From: Steinernema hermaphroditum
Lineage: Eukaryota > Nematoda > Chromadorea > Rhabditida > Steinernematidae
Length of the DNA stretch: 64,000 nucleotides
Assembly (NCBI GenBank): GCA_030435675.1
Contig: CM059623.1
Span: 5,110,012 to 5,174,011 of the forward strand
Direction: 5' to 3'
The position numbers and the translations under genes are program-made. The number at the start of each line of letters is the position of its first letter. The first letter of the stretch is position 1. The notes beneath the pieces were generated by a model. That model did not search any database, was not told the origin of the DNA, and saw nothing but the letters and a program-made list of their open reading frames with translations. This document shows positions 37,964 through 51,163 of this stretch, piece by piece.

Positions 37964-39312
37964 TTAAACTGATGTTTGATCTTGACTTAAACATTAACCA
38001 ACGGATAAAAATCTATGCTTAATATAGTCTATGGTTTTGCGCCCCTAAAATTTAAAAACTTGCCGTAGGGTTCGTTTTGCGGAAAAGGTAGGCTTTTCTT
38101 TATGATAGTAGCCTGAAAACCGGATAAAACTGCGCAAAAACACCGTTTTCGGCGTCGAAAATTACATAGGCGCAAAACTTCGATCATTTAAATGCTTCTA
38201 GGCATCACTCCCCCTTCAAAACTTACAACCCAACTTGACCTGACACTCTTGTCTGAGTCCCGAAACGATCTGGATGACAGGATTTCTGAACTTTTCTGTT
38301 GATTCCACGTTGTAGAGCGAGTGAGAAAACCCCTACCTGTGTTTTATCCCATGATAAATGGAGAAAATGCGTATTCCGGACGTTGAAACCTCGTAACATA
38401 GAATTTACAATGGAAAAAGGCCGTTTGTCATAGGGCTTTGAAAGATCCGGCTTTCTTTTATCAACAAGGTTGGGTAATTAATGGAAGATGGCCAGAATAG
38501 GTTTTCGCATAAAACATTTCGCAGTTTCAAACATTTCGCAAAAAAAGTTGGGTGGACCTATCATTTTGCGTCGCACTGTATACATATAAAATGGGGCTGA
38601 AGGGACTAGAATTTCATTGAAAAAACTCAATTCCGAACCGATTCTCCCGCAACCTTCCTTTCCGATAAGTTGGAGAAAAAGCCTAATGTGTGCTGGAGAT
38701 GCGACTATACTACCTAGGGTGATCTGTGATAGAGATGCCCTGGAATGCGAGGTCTATCCTTCGAAACAAAGTAATTCCGACGCCCTCCTCATTCGCCTCC
38801 TTCTCGTTATTTGCTCTTCTTCCCCTAAAAGCCGCGAGCCATTCGAAATTAGCGCATTTAACAGTATCAAACGGGTTTGCCCCGCATCCCATAACCGCAA
38901 CAGGTCCTCCGAGATCAAAGCGACTTTTTCCTCCAATTGCCTTATGATAATGACGGCGTGAGGAGGCGTCGAGCAGGTTCCACTCAACCCGCGTGTTATT
39001 CCTTTCACTCGACTGGACACGAACGTCCGATGATTAGGGAGGCGCGCCACTGTTATTATCGGAATGCGCGCGGATGAGTACTGTTCGCCCGAGGATCTAT
39101 AGAAGTCTTTAGTTTTTGCGTGTCGCCATTTGTCGCCACTCGCGGAAGTTGCATTTCGGCGACGCGACTCGATGGCCGTCGAGGAGCTCCTTGTTTTGTC
39201 GCCTTGTTTTCTGACACACTTTCCTCCTGACGACGATCTTCCTCTTCACTCCGTTTCCGGTTTACCCAGGAGCGATTGTTCCTTGGGGTAGTCACTCCCC
39301 TGCCCTTCAGGA
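37964..39312. other. No gene recognised
   Basis: About 1.35 kb. Overlapping frames on both strands at about 38617-39050 have protein-like composition in several phases at once, so none can be preferred. Confidence 0.4.
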
Positions 39313-39518
39313 GCCCGGTTAGCTCACAAGGGACTGTTCCCAAGTGATACGCGCAGATCGAGCTGATATTTGGCACAGTGATAGGGGTGTATCTGAGAAG
39401 TCAAGCACACATAAACTCGTGTGCCAAAAATGAAGCTATCCACCCTAAACAAGGCCCTGAAGTTACCAAAATTCACGACACTCAATACTACTAGAATTGA
39501 ATTGCAACGTCGCGTTGT

Positions 39519-39592
39519 GTTCGTGTGGTCGAGGGGTAGTGCTCTGAGACACCAGTCTGCGGTCTAGGGTTCGATTCCCGCAGGGAATCTTC
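39519..39592 (+). ncRNA. tRNA-like sequence in left arm of FB2
   Basis: The A box TGGTCGAGGGG (39526-39536) and B box GGTTCGATTCC (39568-39578) match consensus at tRNA spacing, and TTTTT follows at about 39595. The stems are poorly paired, so a Pol III-transcribed tRNA relic is likelier than a working tRNA. The anticodon is unclear. Confidence 0.65.
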
Positions 39593-39810
39593 TATTTTTC
39601 GATTTTCCTTCTTTTCACCGAAACTGTACATTATTATGTTTCCTAGTGTTTAACAACACCGTTTTTTGTTTTGCATCAAATGTAGACTAAAAAACACTTT
39701 GCACGAATCGGAACTGGTAACCCAGATTTCACTTTTGTAGCGAAGCGTTTTTTCGTTCTTTCACGGTCCCCTCTCTTTTGCTATTTACCTCAGGACATCA
39801 AACCAAAGAA

Positions 39811-39886
39811 GAATGGCTGGCATGGGTGTCGAACCTGGATCTCAAGAACGGCAACCAAGAGGCTATCCAGCTCGACCACATAAACA
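39811..39886 (-). ncRNA. tRNA-like sequence in the loop of FB2
   Basis: On the minus strand the A box is TGGTCGAGCTGG and the B box is GGTTCGACACC, one change from consensus. It is single-copy in the element and differs from the arm sequences. The stems were not resolved. Confidence 0.5.
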
Positions 39887-40202
39887 CTTGCCGCTGATCC
39901 AGCAAAGTTGGCTATATTAAATAAAACGCGACTTTCAGAAGGCATTTACGCGTATATGTGTTTGTATTGGCCAGAATCGAATAGGATCTGCCGTTGTGAC
40001 ATCTTGAACGATAAACGGAGAGGGGGGAACGCCAAAGAATGAAAAACAACTCCATGACAAAGGTGAAATTCGGGTTACCAGTTCCGATTCGTGCAAAGGG
40101 TTTTTTAGTCTACATTTGATGCAAAACAAGAAACGGTGTTGTTAAACACTAGGAAACATAATAATGTACAGTTTCGGTGAAAAGAAGGAAAATCGAAAAA
40201 TA

Positions 40203-40276
40203 GAAGATTCCCTGCGGGAATCGAACCCTAGACCGCAGACTGGCGTCTCAGAGCACTACCCCTCGACCACACGAAC
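40203..40276 (-). ncRNA. tRNA-like sequence in right arm of FB2
   Basis: The inverted copy of 39519-39592 with the same A and B boxes and one visible substitution in the anticodon region (GACGCC in place of GACACC). Confidence 0.65.
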
Positions 40277-42280
40277 ACAACGCGACGTTGCAATTCAATT
40301 CTAGTACTATTGAGTGTCGTGAATTTTGGTAACTTCAGGGCCTTGTTTAGGGTGGATAGCTTCATTTTTGGCACGCGAGTTTATGTGTGCTTGACTTCTC
40401 AGATACACCCCTATCACTGTGCCAAATATCAGCTCGATCTGCGCGTATCACTTGGGAACAGTCCCTTGTCAGTCGGTAGAGCACCAGACTCTTAATCTGG
40501 CTGTCGCGGGTTCGAGCCCCGCATCGGGCTAATGTTTTGATCTTTTCCGCTGTGGCGCCACTGCCCAAAGAACCAGCTTCTGTCCGTGAAGTTGTTTGTT
40601 TCCTCTTCCACCTTCATCCAACAAAACACCCCTAATTCGATTAATCGGACCCCTGATGAGCGCATCGTCAAAAGCCTCCCTGAAATTAACTGTTCGCAAC
40701 ATTTCTCCGTCCACTTTTTGCGGAATGACCTTGAAGAAACCAGTTCCCGCCGCTTCTTAGGTGTTGTGATACGGGCGCTTCGGAAATGTTTATCCCTTTT
40801 AGGGTAAACATCGTATTGTTTGTGACTCGAATGACCCGAAGGCAGAGAAGACATTCATGCTTGTATCTCCTGAGTCCAAGGGCCTTTTCTAATCAAAATG
40901 GGGACGTCTTCTCCCCCCCTTGAGAGTGATCCTGGAGGTGATGTTCTAGATCGCTGTTGAAAGTAGCCGAACATGTGAAATTCTGAACTCCTTTGGACAG
41001 CCTCCTTCTCGACGACAAAAGTACAATTCCACACCCGAGTTACGGAATCGTGTCTCCAAACAGGTTCTCCTGGAGCTCCTACGGAAACGCATTACTCCGA
41101 TTAGGAGTTGTGCAACCGAGTGACTCACGAAGAAGGGCCGGTTTCTGACCTCGGAGTGGTCTTCTTGGATACAATGGGGCAGGGACAAAGGGATAAGGGG
41201 ATTTATTCGGAAGGGGAACTCGGCTTTCAGGGGAACCAGTCAAGTAGCAGGCGATCGATATGCGAAATATAAAACAGAATTCGATTTTCGTGTGGATCAA
41301 TTTAAGGGTTTTTGTTAGTCACACTTGATGGTTCTATCAGAGGTGAGTCCAGCCTCGAGCTTCCTTAGATTTATCTGTGAATTGAAGATCCGTTCCTTTG
41401 AATCTCTCTGCCGATCATTCCTGGCCAGTGCCCTGGTAACCCCTTTCCAGTAAATGCATGTTTAGAGTGCATGTTTATCATCGCGTTCCGGTTCCCCTGC
41501 GCCAACCTAGCCACCCCCTTTGCCCTTCCACAGGAATGTCTGCCTCCAGAAGACCTTCGCTCTGCCATCAATCTCAGAATCTCGCCCAGCTTCGATCAGA
41601 TTAATGACATTCCTTAATTATTCGGCTGTCACTCAGTTTCCCACGTGACCTTGAGTAAGTCCGAGTCCTCCGAACAGCCCTAACCCCGTCTTCGGACCCC
41701 AAAGGGCGAGGCCACTTTGCAACCAGGAACCGGTCTTCCCGAACCTTTTCTCAAAAACTGGAGCTTTTGTTCTAGCTTTTTACGCGGATATGGATGCGCA
41801 AAAAGCGGGCTTACTGATCGTTGCGGGACCGCCCTCCGCAATAAACATTAGTTTTATTCGATCGCATAATCATTCGCGTCGTATAGGTGTGCACGCGCGC
41901 GTCTTGCCGCGATTAATTAGCGGTTGCGCGAACCGCGAAACCGGTTAGGCGTGCACGCGCGCCCCGAGGCGATTCGCTCCGAAATGGCGGCGGAGAAGCG
42001 TCGGATAGCGGCGGCGGCGGCGCGCAGAAGGACTCTCGAGGAGTGCACAATGGCCATTGTCACGGCGAACGCCGTTCTTATTGTGGTGATTGATTACGGT
42101 AGCGAGAAGTTGCGATCCTTTTGTACGCGCCTCGCGATGACACTTTCATGACACTCCGTCATTCAAATATTTGGAATGCGTGGATATCCCCGAATTCCAT
42201 GATCCTCTAGGTAAATCTAGGTAATTGGGTGTTGAGGCCCGAGCCACTTAGGGTTGGGGACGAGATGCAGGGAATTAATG

Positions 42281-42352
42281 CCCAGTTAGCTCAATCAGTA
42301 GAGCACCAGACTCTTCATCTGACCGTTGCAGGTTCGAGTCCCGGGTTAATCT
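42281..42352 (+). pseudogene. Degenerate tRNA-Lys (CTT) pseudogene
   Basis: Starts GCCCAGTTAGCTCAATCAG and keeps the anticodon stem-loop CCAGACTCTTCATCTGA and a B box GGTTCGAGTCC. The T stem has mismatches and the 3' acceptor strand no longer pairs. It derives from the same gene family as the intact copies. The 40531-42280 stretch before it holds no gene that I can support. Confidence 0.8.
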
Positions 42353-42558
42353 TTTCGGTCCTATCCTGGGGTCCTTCTACCTCGTGTGATCAAGAAGCTC
42401 CTTTTTCCGTGCTTCTTAACCTTCCATTCGCGTTCCATCTCTGCCTTTCCAAACCGGTTTCCCCACCCTTAATTAACCGATTTCTTGCCGAGGTTTACCT
42501 AAACTCCCCTATTGTCGTCCGCCGACTCCTCTTCCCCTCCAACTCCGACCTCTTTCAG

Positions 42559-45500
42559 ATGGGCTGGAAGGGCCTGGTCCTTCTACTTCTCGCCGTTTCG
42601 CACGTGGCGGCCAGGGAACAGACCTACGGCGCCGTCAAAGAACAGACCTACGGTAAGCGAGGGGTCGCGGTGTAACTTTGTTTTCCGAATTCCGAATCGT
42701 TTAGTCACCCGGAGTGCTTCCTTGGGTGGGGTTCACTGCCTAAAGCTCAGATGGGAAGTGAGTAATAAAAAACAAACATTCGGAAGCTGGTTCTGGGGAA
42801 TATTAATTGGCGTCGAAGGGCGGCAGAAGCCGTTTGATGACCGACTGATTGGAAGGGACACCGTGTTTGGCTGTTTTTGAACTTCTTTTGTAACCGGCCT
42901 GTTCGCCAATCACTCCTACACAACCTACCATAACCTCGTGGGCACCAAACGGCTCTATTTATGGTTTCAGAAACGAAATGGGAATGCCACGTGAACGACC
43001 CTCTGTCGTGTGACCAGACGAAGAGCGAGGTGTGCACGTTCCGCGACGGCAGCTACGTTTGTGACTGTCCCCCAGGGGTCCAGAAGCTCCCGGACGGAAG
43101 GTGCCTCCTCATCAACGAATGCCTCCAGCCTCGGCTGAACGACTGCCACGAGAATGCGAAGTGCATCGATAAGGTGAGGGACAAGGTGGACACAGCCATA
43201 ACCATGCGCCTCTTAGAGCGAAGGCTACACCTGCGAGTGCAAGCCCGGCTTCGCCGACATCTCGGAGCACCCGGACACGAAGCCGGGCCGCATCTGCACC
43301 TCCAAGCTGAACGAGTGCCTGGAACCCTACAAGAATGACGTCGACTGCTCTCCGAACGCTGACTGCGTCGACACCCCCGACTGGTTCACGTGCAAGTGCC
43401 GCGTCGGCTTCACCGACATCTCGGCGACCCTCTCGAAGCTGCCGGGGCGCAAGTGCGTCCAGATGGTCAACGAGTGCGTCTCTGGCCAGAGCGACTGCTC
43501 GGCGAACGCCGACTGCGTCGACGAACCCGAAGGCTTCCTCTGCAAGTGCCGCGCCGGATTCGTCGACGTCAGTCGGAATGTCACCCACTTCCCGGGCCGA
43601 CAGTGCGCCCTTCCTCGGGAGCCCGAATACTACGGTGGCACCTATGAAACCAAGGTATCTCTTTCGGTCCTTAACCACTCCGAAGAGTCCTCTAGAAGCC
43701 GCAGTGTGACCTCTACAGTAACTCGTGCGGCCCTAACGAGCAGTGCCGCAGAAACGCGCGCGGGGAGCACACGTGTCAGTGCATCGAGGGCGCCACGCAG
43801 ACCCGCGACGGCGTCTGCAGAGGTGGGTCGGAGTACGGTAGGGGTACTGTAGCGGGCGATTCAGTGTTTAACCAGTGCGAGCACCTGAACGAGTGCGACA
43901 GAAACGCCGTCTGCTCGAACGCCTTCGACTCGTACAAGTGCCAGTGCAAGCCTGGCTACAAAGACGTCTCTCCCGATCCTCTTAGACTCCCCGGAAGAAA
44001 GTGTCAGATCTGTAAGTTTCATAGGACACGAAATCAGACTTGATCTTTGGATTGTCTAGACAGTCTCTTACACAGAAAAAGTCATTCCACTGAATTTTGA
44101 AACAGTATACTTCGATATTTTTTTGGAACACTCAGCATATCATTCTTGGAGGTCCCCAGTGAGACAGTTTCACTTTCGTATTGCACCACAGCTCATGCGA
44201 ATGTTCTCTATAAAATTTTCCAAAAAGGGATTTTCATAAAAGTGGATTTAATGCAATCCGAATTTCGGAATGTCCATCCATCCTTTTCTTCAGTGGTGAA
44301 CGAATGCGCCGACCGAACGCACACGTGCTCTCCGTACGCGAGGTGCGAGGACACTCAGGAGGGCTACTTGTGTCATTGCAACGGCGGCTTTACGGACGTC
44401 TCCTCGCGCTACGGCCTTCAGCCCGGCCGCAAGTGCGCCCAGGGTAATCCCCCCTCCCGTTGGCCTTTGACTTACCGTATCCCTCGTTAGCAAACAACTA
44501 CTGCGGGGACCGCGACCTGAACTCGTGTGACGAGAACGCCGACTGCGTCCCTCTGCCCGACGGCTACACCTGCAAGTGCTTCGTGGGCTACGCCGACGTC
44601 TCCAGCAACGCCAATCTTCCGTCCGGAAGAGTCTGCACCCTCCAGACCACTTGGTACGTAGACAGGGCCACCGAGGGTCCCGCAACGATCGACTGTGCTA
44701 GGGAAAAGGTTCTTTTATGTAAAACCGAAAACAAGAAGGGAACCTGAAATGGAAACGTCTCAAGGCCACTCTCGAGAGGTTCCAATAAAAACGCCGTCAC
44801 ACCCAAATGAGCGCACGAGGGTTTTATTTAAGATGTGCGCAGTAATACGAGACACGCAGCGGTGTATCGGACTCTGTTTTGGGTCAAAAATAACCACAGA
44901 TTACGTTCATTCGTAGCAGACAGTAGAACCGCATCCTCAGACACGCATATGTGTCCCAAACTCCGGCCCTCCACAGCCCTAACCACGTGCCTTTCAGCCC
45001 CGCACAACCCACGGACCTCGTGTTCGTCATCGACGGCTCCGGCTCCATCGGCTCGCTCATCTTCCAGTCGGACGTGCTCCGCTTCGTCTCCGAGTTCGTC
45101 GAGCTCTTCGACGTCGGCCCCGACCGCACTCGCGTCGGCGTCGTACAGTACTCCGACCGTATCCGCCACGAGTTCGACCTCAACGAGTTCTCGGACCTCG
45201 CGAGCCTCAAGAAGGCCATCGGCTCAATCGAGTACCTCACCGGCCTGACGCGCACCGGTGCCGCCATCGAACACGTCGTCGGCGAGGCCTTCTCCGAGCG
45301 CCGGGGCAGCAGGCCTGTCCAGGATGGCGTCGCCCGCGTCGCCATCGTCATCACCGACGGTCGATCGCAGGACAACGTTACCGTACCCGCGAACAACGCA
45401 CGCGCCCAGCGCATCCAGCTCTTCGCGGTGGGAGTCACCAGCCACGTCCTCGACGAAGAGCTCGAGGCCATCTCCGGCTCCCGCGCACACACCTTCCACG

Positions 45501-48500
45501 TCTCCGGCTTCAAGGACCTCAACACGCGGCTCCGCAGCGCCATCCAGAAGGTCACCTGTCCCCAGCAGCCCCCGACGCCCAGTCGACCCGGCCCCTGCGA
45601 CACGCGCTCCCATCAGGGCTGTGATCGCTCCAGGAACCAGATCTGCACCCTGATCGACGGAAAGCCCGCCTGCTCCTGTCCCGTCGGCTTCGACCCCCAC
45701 CCCCTCACACAGGTACTGTAGTTCTACAGTAGGAAGAGGAGTACTGGACACACATAACTAGAAAGAGACTCGAATTCTGTATGCGTGTTATGCTAGGAAA
45801 TGTACTACGGTATCATCCTGGTCTATCAAGGTTTAAGCCTGCATGGCTTGTGCACAAAAATTGATTTAAACTGTGAGATCTGAAGTACCGTACCCTTCAG
45901 GAGTGTGGCGGCGAAGTCTGCGACCCGAAGATTGTCTCCTCGTGCCCCCACCCCGAGATCTGCCAGATAACTCCCTTCGGAAACCACCGTTGCGCTTGTC
46001 CCAACGGCGAACGGCGCCATCCGAAGACGGGTGCCTGCAGTGAGTCCCTGTCGCCCTGTCCGCCCCCTCCTACTGTACCCCTTCAGAATCTACCGTACCC
46101 CCTACCAGCACATCCGAGGATGAGTGTGGGCCTAACCGTCCCTGTGGCGGCAACGAGGAATGCCTCCGGGGGCCCTACGGCACCTTCGTCTGCCAGTGCA
46201 AGTGAGTCTCTCGGGGTGGTCTCTCATCCCTAACCCTCTTCCGCTCAGGACCGGCTTCGTGAGGAACCCGGGCAGCGAGAAGTGCCAGCTGCCGGGTCAG
46301 TGCGACCCCTCGATCCCGGAGTCGTGCGACCTGAGGAGGAAGGAGCAGTGCCTGCCCGACCTCCGTTCTCCGGGCACCTACACCTGCCAGTGTCCCCCCG
46401 CCTTCGCGCGACACCCTGTCACCCAGATGTGCCGTACGTTCAATCTTCGAGGCTTCTCGATCCACAGTGTCCGTTTCAGTGATCAACGAGTGCGTCACCG
46501 GCCAACACGAATGCTCCCCCGACGCCCTCTGCACGGACACCGACGAGAGCTACATCTGCAGTTGCAAGTTCGGCTTCGTCGACGAGAGTCCTGACCCGAC
46601 GAGGAAGCCCGGACGCGTCTGTCGCCAACGTGAGTGCCCCGACCGGGTCTCGCTCATCCCTGCTCCTTGCAGAAGTGGATGAGTGCCTCGCTAACACGCA
46701 CAACTGCTCGGTGAACGCCGTCTGCTTCAACCTGCCCGACGGCTTTCTCTGCCGCTGCAAACCCGAATTCGTCGACTTCTCCCCGAACCCGCAGCAGTTC
46801 GGCGGTGTCGACTGCCGCGCCCTCGTCGACGAGTGCGCCAACCCCTCCCTCAACAACTGCCACCCTAATGCGCGCTGTATTGACACGCGCGACGGGTACA
46901 CGTGCCAGTGCAAGGAGGGGTTCCTGGACCAGGACGAGTTGCGGAACCCGGGCCGGGACTGCCGGAAGGTGAATAGGCTCTGCGCCGAAGGGAAGCACGA
47001 CTGCGACAGGAACGCGCGCTGCATCGAGCGTGGCGCCACCGACTTCGAGTGCGTCTGCAACGCCGGCTTCCTGGACAAGTCCTCAGACCCCCGGAGGCCC
47101 GGCCGGCGCTGCCTGGAGGGCGTCTGCTCAGACAAGACGAAGAACGACTGCCACCCGGCGGCGATCTGCTCGGAGACGGCCGATGGCTTCACCTGCAAGT
47201 GCCGCGACGGCTACGTCGAGCAGAATCCACTGCGGCCGGGCAGGCAGTGCAAGGAGCTGGTGAACGAGTGCCTCGACTCCACCCTCAACGACTGCGACCC
47301 TCTGGCGACGTGCCTGGACCGCGAGGACGGCTACACGTGCGTCTGCCCCATCGGCACGAAAGACGTGTCGCCGGACACGGCCACCCGGCCCGGAAGGAAA
47401 TGCTTCGCGGTGAGTACCCCCAAAGAGAGACAGCCCTAACCGCTCTTGCAGCTCGTGAACGAGTGCCGGAACCCGCACCTGAACAACTGCTCGCGCTTCG
47501 CCGACTGCCTGGACAAGGAGGAGGGGTACGAGTGCCGCTGCAAGGCCGATTACCACGACAACGACCCCGCGCACCCCGGCACCGACTGCAAATTCAGTGA
47601 GTTCCCCGGCAGCTACCGTAATCCCTGGCTTCAGTCATCGACGAGTGCCAGTCGCCGAACCTGAATGACTGCCACAAGCACGCGAAGTGCCTGGACACGC
47701 GCGAGGGCTACACGTGTGAGTGCCTGGCGCCCTACCGGGACGTGCTCCCCTCGAAGCCGGGTCGGGACTGCAGATACAACGAGTGCGAGGACCCGAAGGT
47801 GAACGACTGCGACCAGCACGCCGACTGCGTGGACACCGACGACGGCTTCTTCTGCCAGTGCAAGGCCGGCTTCTACGACACCGCCACCGACCCCAAAAAG
47901 GCGGGCCGCGAGTGCATCGCCCTGATCACCCAGAGGCCCGTCGAGGCCGAGCCTACCACCGCCAACCCGAACCTTATCCCCTGCGGCGGCGGCCACTGCC
48001 ACCTCGACCGCGGCGAGGTGTGCATCGGCAGCGAACGCTGTGGCTGCAGGCCGAATCAAGGCCGCGAGCTCGACTCCGACGCCTGCGTCGACGTCGACAA
48101 GACGCCCATCGAGATCCGCGTGGTCGGCCGCGGCCCCGACTCGCTCACCTACAGCTCTGAGTACGGCGCGCCCAACAAGCCCGCCTACGTGGAGATCGTC
48201 GACGCCTTCGTGAAGGGCATGAAGGGCGCCGTCGGGAAGACGACCTCGGCGCCGCGCTACGTGACCACCGAGGTGGACTACATCACGAACCCGAAGGTGG
48301 AGAACCCCGACTGGGACAAGGGCCTCCTCTTCAACGGCTCCGTTCTCTCCAAGGGACCCCTCGACAAATGCCGCTTCTGGCAAGAGCTCGTCGACTCCAT
48401 CAAGTCCACGGACCAGAAACTCGGCGACAGCGTCCTCGTCGTCGCCGACGACGTCAACGAGCTCGACCCCTGCAAGTAAGCGGCCGGGTGCAGTCCCCTC

Positions 48501-50783
48501 AAAACGCCTCCTCCTAGGCCCGAGCCCCAGAAAGGAACGCCCTGTGGAAGCGGCTTCTGCAACCCGGAGCTAGGCGAGCAGTGCATCGCCGGGCGCCTTT
48601 GTGGTTGTCCGAACGGGCAGAAGCGCGCCAGTGCCGACGAGAAGTGTCGCCAGGTGGAGGCTTTCAACATGCCCATCTACGTGATCCGCGAGGGCTCCAC
48701 GCCCATCAAGTACGTGCCCTCGTTCGCGAACCCACAGGACGACACGACGAAGAAGTACTCTAAGGCCTTCGAGAAGGGCGTTGGCGACAGCTACGGCGAG
48801 ACGCCGCTGAAGAAATCGTTCGTTGCCGTCGAGGTTAACGACATCGCCAGCCCTGACTCCGTCAACAAGGTCTGTTTGCACCACGAGATTCTGGACACTG
48901 TCTAGACATCCGGGAACTATACAAGACATCACATGTGAGAGTGCCGAAACTGTGATTTTGTGACCGGTCCATCCCGGGGTCCGCCTAGAATAATGGTACA
49001 CGTTCTAGACTGTCTAGAAAATGTCTGTGTCTCGTCTGCCGTCTAGTTCCGTTGTCTAACTCCTTGTATTGCAGACGTGGGGCGACCGTGGTCTTCTGTA
49101 CAACTTCACGTCCTATTTCACGAAAGGAGGCGTCGCCGAGCCCGAGAAGGTGTTCACCGACCTCATTGACTTCATCAAAGGCCCTAACCGCTTCGAGGTC
49201 GGCCACAGCAACCTCTTCATCAACCCCGAGCAGCCGAACCCATTCTCCGTCTGCTACAAGACCGACTGCCACCCCAACGCCACTTGCACCCCCACCCGCG
49301 GAGGCTACACCTGCGCGTGTCCCAAGGACTTCCGGGACCTGGATGTCGAGCATCCAGGGCGGAAGTGTCTCGCCATCGCCGAGCTCAACGAGTGCGAGCG
49401 GCCCGAGGACAACGAGTGTGCCCCCGAGGCGCGCTGCATCGACCTACCGTACCTCTACCGCTGCGAGTGCGAAGCACCCTTCGTGAACGCCGCCGAGAAG
49501 GACAAGCTGCCGGGCAGCGTCTGCCGCTACGACTACTGTAAGGACGTGAACTTCTGTCCGGCGAACACGACGTGCAACAACGAGGCGGAGCAGGCCTTCT
49601 GCGCCTGCCGGCCGGGTTTCGTCGACATCCGGAAGTCGCCCAACAGGCACCTCTTCGGGCTAGCCGACTCGTTCTGCCTCCGCGCCACCGACATCGACGA
49701 ATGCGCCCTGGGGCTGCACAACTGCAGCGCCGCCGCCGTGTGCCAGAACCTGCGAGTGGGCTACACCTGCGCCTGCCAGGAGGGCTACACCGACGGCAAC
49801 CCCGCCGAGCCCGGACGCGTCTGCGCAGCCCTGCTCTGTGGCCAGTGCAACGGCCACGGCCACTGCATCGGCGACGCCGGCTCCGCCAACGTCACCTGCT
49901 CCTGCGTCGAGGGTTACACCGGCGACTTCTGCGAGGTGGCGCCTTCCAGTGCCGGCCTCATCCTCCTCATCATCCTTGCGCTCCTCTTCCTCCTCCTCAC
50001 CCTCCTCTGCTGCCTCTACGCTTGCTGCCGCACGCACTGCTTCGGTTGGGGTCGTCGAGGCCTCGCCGAGAGTACCGTAACCCCCTCGGACTACGTCGCC
50101 ACCACGATCCCGCGGCCGACCATCATCCCGCCTTTCCAAAGCGGCCTCAAGGGCGACGGCGGCCACGAGAACCTCGCCGCCTGGGACTCCGCCTCGCTCT
50201 CCAGCGGGTCCACCGTCGAGGAGATCGAGCGCCGCATCACCACCGACGTGACCACCCGTGAGATCCGCACGACTACAGTGGACGGCGCCGTCGCCGGCCA
50301 CGAGGAGCACAGCGCCTCGGTAGGTCGTCGAAGCTTTCCCTGATCCACAGCCCTCTTCAGTTCACCGTACACCCTCCGATCGAAATGGAGGCGGAGCAGT
50401 ACGCGACGATGTCCTCCGACCACTTCCGCCACGACGTAGTCGGCGCCTCCTCCCTCCACGGCGCATCTGCCTTCGGCGCCGGAGAAGGCGTCTACGGCCA
50501 GCGCAGCGAGTCCGCCTACGGACAGCGCGGCGCCGGAGCCATGGCTACCGTAACCCACCCGTCCCCCCGCAGGCCTAACCCCCACTTTCAGGCGTCCGCG
50601 CACCACTACGACCTCGACTCGGAGTCGGTGAGCGGAGAGAGCGACGCCGGCGGCGCCACCTTCGACCGGAGGACGCGCGTCAACCGCCACCACGAGTACT
50701 TCCCCAGTGCCAACGGCGCCGTCGAACGCCAACGCAACGAGTACGTCACCACCACCACTGCCAAGGAGACCAACTACTTCTGA
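42559..50783 (+). CDS. mup-4: MUP-4-type transmembrane EGF/vWA/SEA hypodermal adhesion protein
   Basis: Eighteen exons (42559-42652, 42971-43173, 43217-43654, 43696-43822, 43865-44011, 44294-44443, 44491-44653, 44998-45712, 45901-46039, 46087-46201, 46249-46433, 46480-46629, 46673-47409, 47452-47596, 47635-48475, 48518-48869, 49075-50319, 50361-50783) give 2122 residues. Order: signal peptide 1-18; about eight EGF modules with a DVSxxxxxPGRxC linker; vWA domain from about 445 with MIDAS DGSGS; about a dozen more EGF modules; two SEA-like regions (from about 1430 and 1580, in exons 15-17); five EGF modules; transmembrane helix 1858-1883 (LILLIILALLFLLLTLLCC); cytoplasmic tail of about 240 residues. 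Length and lack of LDLa repeats fit C. elegans MUP-4 better than MUA-3. It should tie hypodermal fibrous organelles to the cuticle for muscle attachment. Confidence 0.92.
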
Positions 50784-51163
50784 GCGGCGGTCCTAGTCGC
50801 CTACCGTACCCCGCTTCGCCGAGCCCTCTGCCCTTTTTGCTCAATCTACCGTAACTCCACTGCCCCTTCCCCGCCCTCCCCAGAACAGCCGGTGTACATA
50901 GCCCTATTAAGAGCGTTCTGTCGAGAGTGGCGTCGAAAGGCGCCATTCGCCTCCGAATACGCAAAGTCTATTCGATAAATATTGACTAATTGAAGAGCTA
51001 CGGTATGCAGAGCTGCCCTGAAGAGCGTTCCATAGTTTCATAGAGGCCAATGCTCGTTCTAAATGTGCGCACCACGCGCATCGCTCTCGTCAGAACGTAA
51101 ATTCCGACGGCGCCTTCCGTCAAATTCTGGAATTTGGGGCGCAGGTTGGTGGTGCTGGAGTCG

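Larger units (their letters stand above)
39327..40468. mobile_element. Foldback element FB2 (CTNAG/TNA type) with three tRNA-like sequences
   Basis: An 1142-bp element with inverted arms of about 405 bp (39327-39731 and 40064-40468) that differ at only a handful of positions. The termini are CAAGGGACTGTTCCCAAGTG and complement. It is flanked by TCA, giving the target site CTCAG. Each arm has a tRNA-like sequence, and the loop holds a third, unrelated one. No transposase is encoded. Arm identity and the unmutated host tRNA both point to a recent insertion. Confidence 0.92.
39313..40530 (+). pseudogene. tRNA-Lys (CTT) gene interrupted by foldback element FB2
   Basis: Bases 39313-39326 (GCCCGGTTAGCTCA) and 40472-40530 join into the full 73-nt tRNA-Lys found intact at 34438-34510, with no substitution. 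FB2 sits between them with TCA duplicated (39324-39326 and 40469-40471). The insertion is inside the A box (TAGCTCAGTCGG), so the normal tRNA cannot be made. The 3' part keeps the anticodon and B box. Confidence 0.95.

Noticed and set aside
38617..39050. Overlapping frames on both strands with protein-like composition
   Set aside because: Three phases are open at once and none matches a family I can name.
39519..39592. Calling the arm sequences functional tRNA genes
   Set aside because: Promoter boxes are good, but T, anticodon and acceptor stems contain mismatches and the anticodon cannot be fixed.
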